Origin: Amycolatopsis acidiphila
GTDB lineage: Bacteria > Actinomycetota > Actinomycetes > Mycobacteriales > Pseudonocardiaceae
Assembly: GCF_021391495.1 (NCBI RefSeq)
Contig: NZ_CP090063.1
Location: 1,302,001-1,366,000, forward strand
Direction: 5' to 3'
Length of the DNA: 64,000 nt
Both the position numbers and the translations under genes were made by a program. Positions within the stretch are counted from its first letter, which is position 1; each line of letters starts with the position of its first letter. Under the pieces are notes generated by a model, which saw nothing but the letters and a program-made list of their open reading frames with translations, did no database searches and had not been told where the DNA came from. Shown here piece after piece: positions 1 through 7,291 of the stretch.

Positions 1-380
1 AGCTCGGAGATGTGCCGCCCGTCGAACTCGTGGCCGCCGTGCGCGAGGTAGCTGCGCCCGGCGATCGCGTCGACGAGGCGCTGCGGCCAGTCCACCATGG
101 GCGGCAGGGACGCGCCCGCGGGCAGGCTGAGGCGCACCGCGGCGGTCGGGGCCAGGCGGTGGGCCTCCACCAGCGCGTTGATGAAGTGCGTGGTGCCGAT
201 CATGACCGCCTGCACCGCGGCCGGATCGAACGCCCGCTGCTGTTGCAGGCCGTCGATCGCGGCGACGATGCCGGAGGTGACGTCCTCGGTGGTGCTGGTC
301 TTGATCTCCGCCAGCACCTCCCGGCCGTCGAGCAGGACCGCGTCGGTGTTGGTGCCGCCGACGTCGATGCCGATGCGCAC
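1..380 (-). CDS. Hydantoinase/oxoprolinase family protein, N-terminal part (runs off the window)
   Basis: Read on the minus strand from a GTG at 380, the protein begins with the ASKHA-type phosphate-binding loop RIGIDVGGTNTDAVLLDG. It then has a GTTHFINALVE segment typical of the N-terminal domain of HyuA-like hydantoinases and 5-oxoprolinases. These enzymes open cyclic amides (hydantoins, 5-oxoproline), some using ATP. About 126 residues are visible and the gene continues beyond base 1. It lies 18 bp downstream of the NCS1 permease gene on the same strand, so the two probably form one operon for uptake and ring opening of a cyclic amide or nucleobase-like compound. The substrate cannot be told from this fragment. 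Confidence 0.8.
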   Translation of the reverse strand, partial: MRIGIDVGGTNTDAVLLDGREVLAEIKTSTTEDVTSGIVAAIDGLQQQRAFDPAAVQAVMIGTTHFINALVEAHRLAPTAAVRLSLPAGASLPPMVDWPQRLVDAIAGRSYLAHGGHEFDGRHISE

Positions 381-398
381 AGGGATTCTCCTTGCTGG

Positions 399-1724
399 TT
401 ACAGGGCCGCGGCCGGTTCGGTGTCGGCGGTACGGCTCATGCCGACCCCGCGCACCAGGCCGAGCTTTCCGGCGACGACGTAGAGCACGAACGCCACCAC
501 GAGCGAGTTGATGCTGGGCAGGCCCCACTCGACGAACCTGCCGATGAGCGCCGCGGCGAGCCAGACGACGATCGTCGCGGGCACCCAGCTGGGCGCGTCC
601 CTGGGCACGGTGCCCGCGGCACGCGCGGTCTCCAGGTCGCCGCGCCAGCGCTTCACCACGAAGTACTCGGCGACCATGATCCCGGCGATCGGCGGGAACG
701 CGACGCCCAGCACGGTGAGGAAGTCGGTGAACGCGTCGAGGATCCCGGCCGCCGCGAGCACGCTGCCCGCCAGGCCCAGGACGCCGGTCACCACCGCGCG
801 GTTGAGCCGCTTGCCCGACACCGTGCCGACGAAGTTCACCACGCCGAGCCCGGCGGAGTAGAGGTTCCAGTCGTTGATCTTGATGGTGCCGGCGACGACC
901 ACGAGGATGCCGATCCAGCCGACCGAGGACGTGACGATCGTGGTGATCTCCGAGGACTTCACCGCATGGGCCAGCAGGACGCCGGCCATCCCGATCACGT
1001 ACTCGCCGAGCGTCACGCCGACCAGCGTCTGCTTCGCGACGTCCGCCGCGCTGCGGTTGAACCGGGTCATGTCCGGCGTGATCACCGCGCCGACGATGAA
1101 CCCGCCGGCGACGAGGGTGGTGCCCTGCAACAGGGTCAGCTGCGGGCCGGGCGGGGCCGACGCCACGAGCGCGCCCACGTCGTGCCGGGTCAGCTCGGAG
1201 ATGATCGACCAGCCGACCAGGATCAGGAAGGCCGGCACGGTCAGGTACGCGGTCCACGCCATGGAGTGGAAGCCGCGCATCACGATCGCCGTCACGATCA
1301 GGCCGAACACCAGTGCCCAGGCCCATTCCGGCAGTACGCCGATGAGCTGGACGAGGCCCTGCGCCGACACCGCGGACTGGATGCCGAACCACCCGATGAG
1401 GCTGATCCCGATGGCCAGCCCGATCAGGGCGGACCCGCCGCGGCCGAACCCGGTCCAGCGGGCGATCATCGAGGTGGAGAGGCCCTCGCGCATGCCCATC
1501 ACGCCGACCAGGATCATGATCAGCTCGAGGATGACGGAGCCGAGCGTGAACGCGAGGAACGCCTGCCAGAAGGCCATCCCGAAGCCGACGGTGGCACCGA
1601 GCAGGAACTGCGACAGTGCGGAGACCTGGCCGAACCGCTGGACAGCGACCGACCACCAGGAGTAGCGGGCGCTTTCGGGCACCCTGGTGAGCGCGTAGTC
1701 GTCGACACCGACAGACGAGGCCAT
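399..1724 (-). CDS. NCS1-family cytosine/hydantoin-type permease
   Basis: A 441-residue polytopic protein with about 12 hydrophobic segments. It opens with a cytoplasmic stretch (DDYALTRVPESARYSWWSVAVQRFGQVS) resembling CodB-type nucleobase:cation symporters and ends in a short polar tail. The ATG at 1724 follows a strong AAGGAGG at good spacing. NCS1 carriers bring in cytosine, purines, allantoin or hydantoins. The downstream HyuA-like gene suggests a hydantoin or related cyclic amide as cargo, which is inference from context. Length matches the CodB subfamily, and no truncation is seen. Confidence 0.85.
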   Translation of the reverse strand: MASSVGVDDYALTRVPESARYSWWSVAVQRFGQVSALSQFLLGATVGFGMAFWQAFLAFTLGSVILELIMILVGVMGMREGLSTSMIARWTGFGRGGSALIGLAIGISLIGWFGIQSAVSAQGLVQLIGVLPEWAWALVFGLIVTAIVMRGFHSMAWTAYLTVPAFLILVGWSIISELTRHDVGALVASAPPGPQLTLLQGTTLVAGGFIVGAVITPDMTRFNRSAADVAKQTLVGVTLGEYVIGMAGVLLAHAVKSSEITTIVTSSVGWIGILVVVAGTIKINDWNLYSAGLGVVNFVGTVSGKRLNRAVVTGVLGLAGSVLAAAGILDAFTDFLTVLGVAFPPIAGIMVAEYFVVKRWRGDLETARAAGTVPRDAPSWVPATIVVWLAAALIGRFVEWGLPSINSLVVAFVLYVVAGKLGLVRGVGMSRTADTEPAAAL

Positions 1725-1816
1725 GCCGACCTCCTTATCCGGGGGAGTGTTCCGACCACCGTAACCGCCGGTCCCCGGGACGTCATCGGGCGAAATGCAC
1801 AGTGCTCACGTCTCGA

Positions 1817-3025
1817 CTATGCATGTCGCACACCTTCGAGGAGGCGGTGCACGTCGTTCTCGTTCGTGTAAGGGGCGATGCCCGCGCGGACCGCGCCGGT
1901 GTCGCCGAGGCCGAGGTGACGGGAGCATTCGATCGCGTAGAAGCTGCCCGCCGGCGCGTTCACCTCGCGGGCGGCGAGGCCGCGGTAGACGTCCGCGGAC
2001 GGCACGCCCTCGACGGAGAACAGGACGGTCGGCGTGCGGCGCCGGGTTGGTGAGCCGTACCGCGTGACGCGGGGGATCTCGGCGAGGCCGTCGTCGAGCA
2101 GGCGCAGCATGCTGTCCTCGTACTCCTCCAGGGCGCGCATCGAGTCGAGCAGCCGCGCGCGGCGGGTCCCCTCGCCCGGCGCGAGCCCGGCGAGGAAGTC
2201 GATGGCCGCCGTGGTTCCGGCGAGCAGTTCGTAGGGCAGCGTGCCCAGCTCGAAGCGCTCGGGCACGGCGTCCGTCGACGGCGCGAGCTTGTCCGGGTGC
2301 AGGGTTTCCAGCAGTGCCGGGGAAGCCGCGACGAGGCCGAGGTGCGGGCCGAGGAACTTGTACGGCGAGCAGCCGAAGAAGTCCGCGCCCAGCGCCGCGA
2401 CGTCGACGGGCGTGTGCGGCGTGAGGTGCACACCGTCCACATAGCACAGTGCGCCCGCTTCGTGCGCCTTCGCCGTGATCGCGGGCAGGTCGGGCCGGGT
2501 GCCGAGCAGGTTCGACGCGGCGGTCACCGCGACCAGCCGCGTCCGGTCGGTGAGCAGACCCGCGATGGCGTCGACGGGCAGTTCGCCGGTGGCCGGGTCG
2601 AAGTCCGCCCAGCGCACGGTGGCGCCACGGGCCTCGGCGGCCTGGACCCACGGCCGGATGTTCGCGTCGTGGTCCAGACGCGTCACCACGACTTCGTCAC
2701 CGGGCCCCCAGTTCTTGGCCAGTGCGCGGGAAAAGTCGTAGGTCAGCTGGGTCGTGCTGCGCCCGAACACGATGCCGCCGGGCGCACCGCCGACGAGATC
2801 CGCCGCGGCCTTTCGCGCACCAGCGACGACCTCCTCGGCGCGCCGCTCGGCCTTGGTCACGCTGCCCCGGTTGGCGATCGCCGAGACCAGCGCCGAGGCG
2901 ACCGCTTCGCCGACCACGTCCGGGACCTGGGAGCCGCCGGGGCCGTCGAAGTGCGCGGCGCCCTCTTCGAGCGCGGGGAAGTGCTTGCGTACCGCGTCCA
3001 CGTCATGAGCCACGGCCGCCAGCAT
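1817..3025 (-). CDS. Cysteine desulfurase-like PLP enzyme (class V aminotransferase fold)
   Basis: A 402-residue protein of the NifS/CsdA-like class V aminotransferase family, closest by eye to the family often named 'cysteine desulfurase-like protein, VC1184 subfamily'. Landmarks are FDGPGGSQVP near residue 28, the PLP-contact segment YVDGVHLTPHTPVDV, and the Schiff-base lysine in GCSPYKFLGPHLG. The start could be the ATG at 3025 or a GTG four codons later; neither has a clear Shine-Dalgarno. The gene begins 3 bp after the GlxA-type regulator on the same strand, so the two are likely co-transcribed. There are no iron-sulfur assembly genes nearby, so a housekeeping IscS role is unlikely. The true substrate is unknown. 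Confidence 0.8.
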   Translation of the reverse strand: MLAAVAHDVDAVRKHFPALEEGAAHFDGPGGSQVPDVVGEAVASALVSAIANRGSVTKAERRAEEVVAGARKAAADLVGGAPGGIVFGRSTTQLTYDFSRALAKNWGPGDEVVVTRLDHDANIRPWVQAAEARGATVRWADFDPATGELPVDAIAGLLTDRTRLVAVTAASNLLGTRPDLPAITAKAHEAGALCYVDGVHLTPHTPVDVAALGADFFGCSPYKFLGPHLGLVAASPALLETLHPDKLAPSTDAVPERFELGTLPYELLAGTTAAIDFLAGLAPGEGTRRARLLDSMRALEEYEDSMLRLLDDGLAEIPRVTRYGSPTRRRTPTVLFSVEGVPSADVYRGLAAREVNAPAGSFYAIECSRHLGLGDTGAVRAGIAPYTNENDVHRLLEGVRHA

Positions 3026-3028
3026 GCC

Positions 3029-3982
3029 TCAAACGGGGGCGAAAGTCCGCCGGTAGTCGTGCGGTGAGACGCCCACCACGCGGTGAAAATGGTGCCTGAG
3101 CAGGGCGGCGGTCCCGAAACCGCACTCTCGCGCGATCTCCTCGACGCTCAGCTGGGTCTCCTCGAGCAGGGCGCGTGCGTGCAGCACCCGTTGCGTCGAC
3201 AGCCACTTGTGCGGCGTCGTCCCCGTCTCGGCGACGAACCTCCGGGCGAACGTGCGCTCGGACATCTGCGCCCGGCGCGCGAGAGAGGTGACGGTGTGCT
3301 CGTCGGGGAGGTGCTCCAACATCCACGCGAGCACGGGTTGCAGGCTGTCGCCGGTGCACTCGGGCATCGGCAGCTCCACGAACTGCCGCTGGCCGCCGTC
3401 GCGCTGGGGCGGCACCACCATCCGGCGCGCGATCGCGGTCGCGGCGGCGGAGCCCAGCTCCCGGCGCACGAGATGCAGGCAGGCGTCGATCCCGGCGGCC
3501 GTCCCCGCGCTCGTGATGAGGTCGCCCTCGTCGACGAACAGCACGTCCGGGTCGATCTTCGCCTCGGGGAAGCGGTCCTCGAGATCCTTGACGCTGTGCC
3601 AGTGCGTGGTGCAGTGGCGGCGGTCGAGCAGGCCGGCGGCACCGAGGAGGAAGGCGCCGCTGCAGACCGACAGCAGGGTCGCGCCGCGGGCGGCGGCCTT
3701 CCGGAGCGCGTCGAGCACCGCGGGCGGGTACTCCTCGCGGATGGTCGCGGCGGGCACTGCGACCAGATCCGCGCCGTCGAGCCCGTCCAGCCCGAAGGCC
3801 GGGGTCATCTGGACGCCGGGCACCGAGGTGGCGAGCGGTTCGCCGGGGCGCTCGCCACAGACGCGGAACTCGAACCTCGGCACGCCGTCCTCGGTGCGGT
3901 CGATGCCGAACACCTCGCAGATGACGCCGAACTCGAACGGCGCGAGGTCGTCCACCAGCACCACGGCGACTGTTTTGAGCAT
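3029..3982 (-). CDS. GlxA-family transcriptional regulator (DJ-1/PfpI plus AraC HTH)
   Basis: A 317-residue two-domain regulator. Residues about 5-190 form a class I glutamine-amidotransferase/DJ-1-like fold with the nucleophile-elbow cysteine in LLSVCSGAFLLGAAG. Residues about 215-315 form a double helix-turn-helix of AraC type (TVTSLARRAQMSERTFARRF and the second helix pair in IARECGFGTAALLRHHFHRVVGVSP). Such proteins sense small amino or quaternary-ammonium compounds in characterised cases (GlxA/GbdR-like), but the effector here is unknown. It is probably first gene of an operon with the downstream PLP enzyme. A TGCCA-N4-TGGCA inverted repeat lies in its promoter region, compatible with autoregulation. 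Confidence 0.88.
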   Translation of the reverse strand: MLKTVAVVLVDDLAPFEFGVICEVFGIDRTEDGVPRFEFRVCGERPGEPLATSVPGVQMTPAFGLDGLDGADLVAVPAATIREEYPPAVLDALRKAAARGATLLSVCSGAFLLGAAGLLDRRHCTTHWHSVKDLEDRFPEAKIDPDVLFVDEGDLITSAGTAAGIDACLHLVRRELGSAAATAIARRMVVPPQRDGGQRQFVELPMPECTGDSLQPVLAWMLEHLPDEHTVTSLARRAQMSERTFARRFVAETGTTPHKWLSTQRVLHARALLEETQLSVEEIARECGFGTAALLRHHFHRVVGVSPHDYRRTFAPV

Positions 3983-4011
3983 GGCAGGATCTTATCGTAG
4001 TTGGTCAGATC

Positions 4012-4025
4012 TGCCACTGTTGGCA
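4012..4025. promoter_or_regulatory. Inverted repeat TGCCA-N4-TGGCA in the divergent promoter region
   Basis: Perfect 5-bp arms separated by four bases, midway in the 70-bp gap between the GlxA-type regulator and a small membrane-protein gene. On the minus strand a TAAGAT -10-like hexamer follows 17 bp after GTGGCA inside this repeat. The repeat would therefore overlap the -35 of the regulator gene. This is an operator candidate only. Confidence 0.35.
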
Positions 4026-4052
4026 GGAATGGGTGCGCGAACAATTGGTGCC

Positions 4053-4286
4053 ATGACGAACCTGATTGTTTTCCTCGCGGTCCTGGCCCTTCTCGGATAC
4101 GCCATCGAGCGCAACCACCGGCGCCGGCGCCCTGGCCGGTCGAACGGCAGTGTGAACTATGAAGACCGTGACGAGGCGCGGATAACCGCCGACCTTCGCG
4201 GGCTGCCGCCGGGGACCTCGCGCGGAGCGCGAGGTGGGCCGCCCCACCCCGATCTTTCATCGTTCAGGACGCGGGAATCGGGGTAA
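4053..4286 (+). CDS. Small single-pass membrane protein of unknown function
   Basis: A 77-residue reading frame starting ATG. The first 17 residues (NLIVFLAVLALLGYAIE) make a hydrophobic helix followed at once by a basic stretch (RNHRRRRPGR), so the protein should sit with an N-out/C-in topology. The rest is polar and probably disordered. It is transcribed away from the GlxA-type regulator from a shared 70-bp spacer. I do not recognise a family. The good hydrophobic-then-basic pattern supports a real gene, but no strong ribosome-binding site is visible. Confidence 0.45.
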   Translation: MTNLIVFLAVLALLGYAIERNHRRRRPGRSNGSVNYEDRDEARITADLRGLPPGTSRGARGGPPHPDLSSFRTRESG

Positions 4287-4386
4287 GGGGGCGGCCGGGC
4301 GCGGCCATCTTGGCTGCCGTTGCCGGGGTCGCCGTGGCGGGGTGGTTGGGCGTGCGGGGTTTCTGTGGCCGGTCAGGACGAGGACA

Positions 4387-4415
4387 CTGACTCGGCACCT
4401 TCCGCGCTCTAGACT
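4387..4415 (+). promoter_or_regulatory. Candidate promoter of the AraC-type regulator
   Basis: CTGACT (4387-4392) and TAGACT (4410-4415) are separated by 17 bp, a fair match to actinobacterial housekeeping -35 and -10 elements. They lie 29 bp before the GTG start of the AraC-family gene, whose GGAGGAGG-like ribosome-binding site is at about 4431-4438. Confidence 0.4.
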
Positions 4416-4444
4416 CGTGGTACCTCGACGCGGAGGAGGTCGAC

Positions 4445-5278
4445 GTGGCCGAGCTGGGGTTGGCCGACACGAACGGCATCCTGCGCCTGCCGTGGGTGCG
4501 GCCCGACCGGTCCAGCGCCGGCCTCGGCTGGTCCGACCTCTACGTCTCCACCCAGTCGGAGACCCCGTACCGGGCGAGCTTCGACGCGGCCGGCACACAC
4601 CTGGTCATCCTGCATCTCGGCGGCCCGGTCACCGTGCGCCGCGGGCGTGACCAGGTCCGCCGGATCCAGGCGGGCGGGCTCTTCATGCATCCGGCAGGCC
4701 GGGACCTGACCGTCGAGCTGGGCGGCCCGCTCGACACCGTGCACGCGTACCTTTCGGCCAAGGCCCTGCCGGGGGAGCTGAACGAGGAGCTGGGCACCGC
4801 GGACCCGCTCGTCGAGCAGCTGATGCTCACCCTCGACGGCGTGGTCCGGCAGTGGGAGCCGGCCGCGCGCACCTACGTCGACCATCTGACCGGCCTGTTC
4901 GCCGCACATCTCGCGCACCACTACAGCCCGGCCCGCACGCGGCGGGACAACGGGCGGTTGTCGGAGCACCAGCTCGCCGCGGCGAAGGAGCTCATGACCG
5001 AGCGGCTGGCCGAGCCGATCCCGCTCACCGACCTCGCCGCGGCCGCGGCGCTGAGCGTCAGCCAGTTCACCCGCCGGTTCAAGGCCGCGACAGGCGAACC
5101 GCCGCATCGCTACCTCATGCGCCTGCGCGTCGAGCAGGCCTGCCGCCTGCTGCGCGCGGAGGGCCTGAGCATCCCGGAGATCGCCGTGCGCTGCGGGTTC
5201 ACCCACCAGGAGCACCTGACGCGGGTGATGCGCACCCGGCTCGGGACGACGCCGGCCGCCTACCGCAGGGGCATCTGA
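4445..5278 (+). CDS. AraC-family transcriptional regulator of the aromatic catabolic cluster
   Basis: A 277-residue regulator. The N-terminal half (about 1-165) is a cupin-like effector domain with a beta-rich HLVILHLGGPVTVRRG core. The C-terminal 100 residues are an AraC/XylS DNA-binding domain with two HTH motifs (LTDLAAAAALSVSQFTRRFKAATG, then IPEIAVRCGFTHQEHLTRVMRTRLG). The GTG at 4445 is chosen because a GGAGG precedes it at 6-8 bp. The gene lies directly upstream of, and co-oriented with, the hydroxyquinol-pathway genes. It is probably their activator, responding to the phenolic substrate, with candidate binding half-sites just after its stop codon. Confidence 0.88.
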   Translation: MAELGLADTNGILRLPWVRPDRSSAGLGWSDLYVSTQSETPYRASFDAAGTHLVILHLGGPVTVRRGRDQVRRIQAGGLFMHPAGRDLTVELGGPLDTVHAYLSAKALPGELNEELGTADPLVEQLMLTLDGVVRQWEPAARTYVDHLTGLFAAHLAHHYSPARTRRDNGRLSEHQLAAAKELMTERLAEPIPLTDLAAAAALSVSQFTRRFKAATGEPPHRYLMRLRVEQACRLLRAEGLSIPEIAVRCGFTHQEHLTRVMRTRLGTTPAAYRRGI

Positions 5279-5287
5279 CGCCCCTTT

Positions 5288-5315
5288 CGTGCAGAAGGAT
5301 GCGGTGAACGTGCAG
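5288..5315 (+). promoter_or_regulatory. Direct repeat CGTGCAG x2, 21 bp apart: candidate AraC operator
   Basis: CGTGCAG occurs at 5288-5294 and again at 5309-5315. The repeats are in phase over two helical turns in the 92-bp gap between the AraC-type gene and the fused reductase/dioxygenase gene. Tandem same-orientation half-sites at about 21 bp are the usual arrangement for AraC/XylS activators. A GATACT -10-like hexamer follows at 5338-5343, as expected if the activator sits next to the polymerase. This is pattern-based inference. Confidence 0.4.
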
Positions 5316-5370
5316 GCGCCCGGGGCAGCGGCCGCCTGATACTCGGGAAGAGCACAAAGGAGTGAAGGCG

Positions 5371-7287
5371 ATGCGGAACTTCGTGTACTCGACGCACCCG
5401 GCACGGGTCGTGTTCGGCCCGGCGGCGAAGGTGCGCGAGGAGGTCGAGCGGCTCGGTGCCACCCGGGTCCTGCTGCTGTCCAGCCGTTCGGCGAACGTCG
5501 AACCGGTGCGCAGCGCGCTCGGGCCCCTGCTGGCCGCCGAGTTCGACGGTGCCGTGATGCACACCCCCGTCGAGGTCACCGAGCAGGCGCTCGAATCGGC
5601 GAAGGAGGCCGACTGCCTCGTCGCGGTCGGCGGCGGCTCGACCACCGGCCTGGCCAAGGCCCTCGCCGCGCGCACCGACCTGCCGCAGGTGATCCTGCCG
5701 ACGACGTATGCCGGTTCCGAGGTCACCCCCGTCCTCGGCGAGACCGAGAACGGCCGGAAGACCACGCGCTCGTCGGAGACGATCCTGCCCGAGACCGTCA
5801 TCTACGACGTCGAGCTCACCAGGTACCTCCCCGTCCCGCTGTCGGTCACCAGCGCGCTCAACGCCATGGCACACGCGGTCGAAGCGCTCTACTCGCCGCA
5901 GGCCAACCCGGTCGTCGAAGTCATGGCGCTGGACGCGATCAAGCGGATCGCGCGCTCGCTGCCCGTGCTCGCGGCGGAACCGTCCGATGTGGACGCACGG
6001 ACGGACCTGCTGGAAGCGGCTTGGCTCGCCGGGATGTGCCTGGCCGGCGTCGGCATGGGCCTGCACCACAAGCTGTGCCACACCCTCGGTGGCTCCTTCG
6101 ACCTTCCGCACGCCGAGACCCACACCGTGGTCCTCCCGCACGCCATGGCGTACAACGCGTCCGCCGCGCCGGAGGCGATGGCGCGTATCGCGGAAGTGCT
6201 CGGCGTGACCGACGCGCCCAGCGGCGTCTTCGACCTCATCAAGAACGCCGGCGGCCCGACCTCGTTGCGTGAGCTGGGTTTCGCGGAGTCCGACATCGCG
6301 AAGGCCGCGGAGCTGGCGACCGCGAAGCCGTACCCGAACCCGCGCGAGCTGACCCGCGACGGCATCGAGGAACTGCTGCACGCGGCGTGGCGCGGCGACC
6401 GGCCGGGCGGCGGCCACACGATCCCCGACCTCGGCTGGCTGACCGCGCAGGTGGTCGCGAGCTTCGACCGCACGCCCGACCAGCGGGTCAAGCAGCTGGT
6501 CACCGACCTCGTGCGGCACCTGCACCACTACCTCGCCAAGAACGACGTGACCCAGGAGGAATGGCACTACGCCATCGAGCTCCTGACCCGCACGGGCCAC
6601 ATCACCACCGACACCCGCCAGGAGTTCGTGCTGCTCTCGGACGTCCTCGGCGTGTCCAGCGCGGTCGACGTGCTCACCAACTCCCGCACCCCGGACACGA
6701 CCGCGTCCGCGGTGCTCGGCCCGTTCTACGTCGAGGGCCCGCCCGCCGCCGAGCACGGCACGGACATCGCGCGCGGGCTGCCCGGCACCCCGCTGTGGGT
6801 CGACGTGCTCGTCACCGACACCGAGGGCAAACCCGTGCCGGACACCGTGGTCGACGTGTGGCAGTCCAATGAGGACGGTTTCTACGACGTCCAGCTGCCC
6901 GACCTGGACGGCCCGGTCCTGCGCGCCCGGTTCCACACCGACGGCGAGGGCAGGCTGCGGTTCTGGTCGATCCTGCCCAGCGAATACCCGATCCCGGACG
7001 ACGGCCCGGTGGGCCAGATGCTCGTGGCGACCCGGCGGCACCCGTGGCGCGCCCCGCACCTGCACTTCATGCTCCTCAAGCCCGGCTACTCGCAGCTGAT
7101 CACGCAGCTGTTCGTCCGCGGTGGCCCGTACCTCGACGCGGCCGGGGGGCGGGGGGACACGGTGTTCGGCGTCAAGGACGAGCTGGTCGTCGACTTCGTG
7201 CCACAGCAGGGCGCGACACCGGACGGCCGCGTGATCGACGGCGAGTGGCGGCGGCTCGACTTCACCTTCAAGATCGCACAGGAGTAG
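5371..7287 (+). CDS. Maleylacetate reductase-hydroxyquinol 1,2-dioxygenase fusion protein
   Basis: A single 638-residue polypeptide joins two sequential enzymes. Residues about 1-352 are a maleylacetate reductase of the iron-ADH-like fold: NAD-binding GGGSTTGLAKA, LPTTYAGSEVTPV, and HHKLCHTLGGSFDLPHAETH. Residues about 360-638 are an intradiol dioxygenase: an alpha-helical N-terminal domain with TDTRQEFVLLSDVLG, then GPFYVEGPP. The probable Fe(III) ligands are Tyr505, Tyr539, His563 and His565, with the spacing expected for hydroxyquinol 1,2-dioxygenases. The dioxygenase turns hydroxyquinol into maleylacetate, which the reductase domain reduces to 3-oxoadipate. ATG 5371 follows AAAGGAG at 5356-5362; a GTG at 5362 is less likely. 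Both domains look full length with no internal stop. Confidence 0.93.
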   Translation: MRNFVYSTHPARVVFGPAAKVREEVERLGATRVLLLSSRSANVEPVRSALGPLLAAEFDGAVMHTPVEVTEQALESAKEADCLVAVGGGSTTGLAKALAARTDLPQVILPTTYAGSEVTPVLGETENGRKTTRSSETILPETVIYDVELTRYLPVPLSVTSALNAMAHAVEALYSPQANPVVEVMALDAIKRIARSLPVLAAEPSDVDARTDLLEAAWLAGMCLAGVGMGLHHKLCHTLGGSFDLPHAETHTVVLPHAMAYNASAAPEAMARIAEVLGVTDAPSGVFDLIKNAGGPTSLRELGFAESDIAKAAELATAKPYPNPRELTRDGIEELLHAAWRGDRPGGGHTIPDLGWLTAQVVASFDRTPDQRVKQLVTDLVRHLHHYLAKNDVTQEEWHYAIELLTRTGHITTDTRQEFVLLSDVLGVSSAVDVLTNSRTPDTTASAVLGPFYVEGPPAAEHGTDIARGLPGTPLWVDVLVTDTEGKPVPDTVVDVWQSNEDGFYDVQLPDLDGPVLRARFHTDGEGRLRFWSILPSEYPIPDDGPVGQMLVATRRHPWRAPHLHFMLLKPGYSQLITQLFVRGGPYLDAAGGRGDTVFGVKDELVVDFVPQQGATPDGRVIDGEWRRLDFTFKIAQE

Positions 7288-7291
7288 CGCG

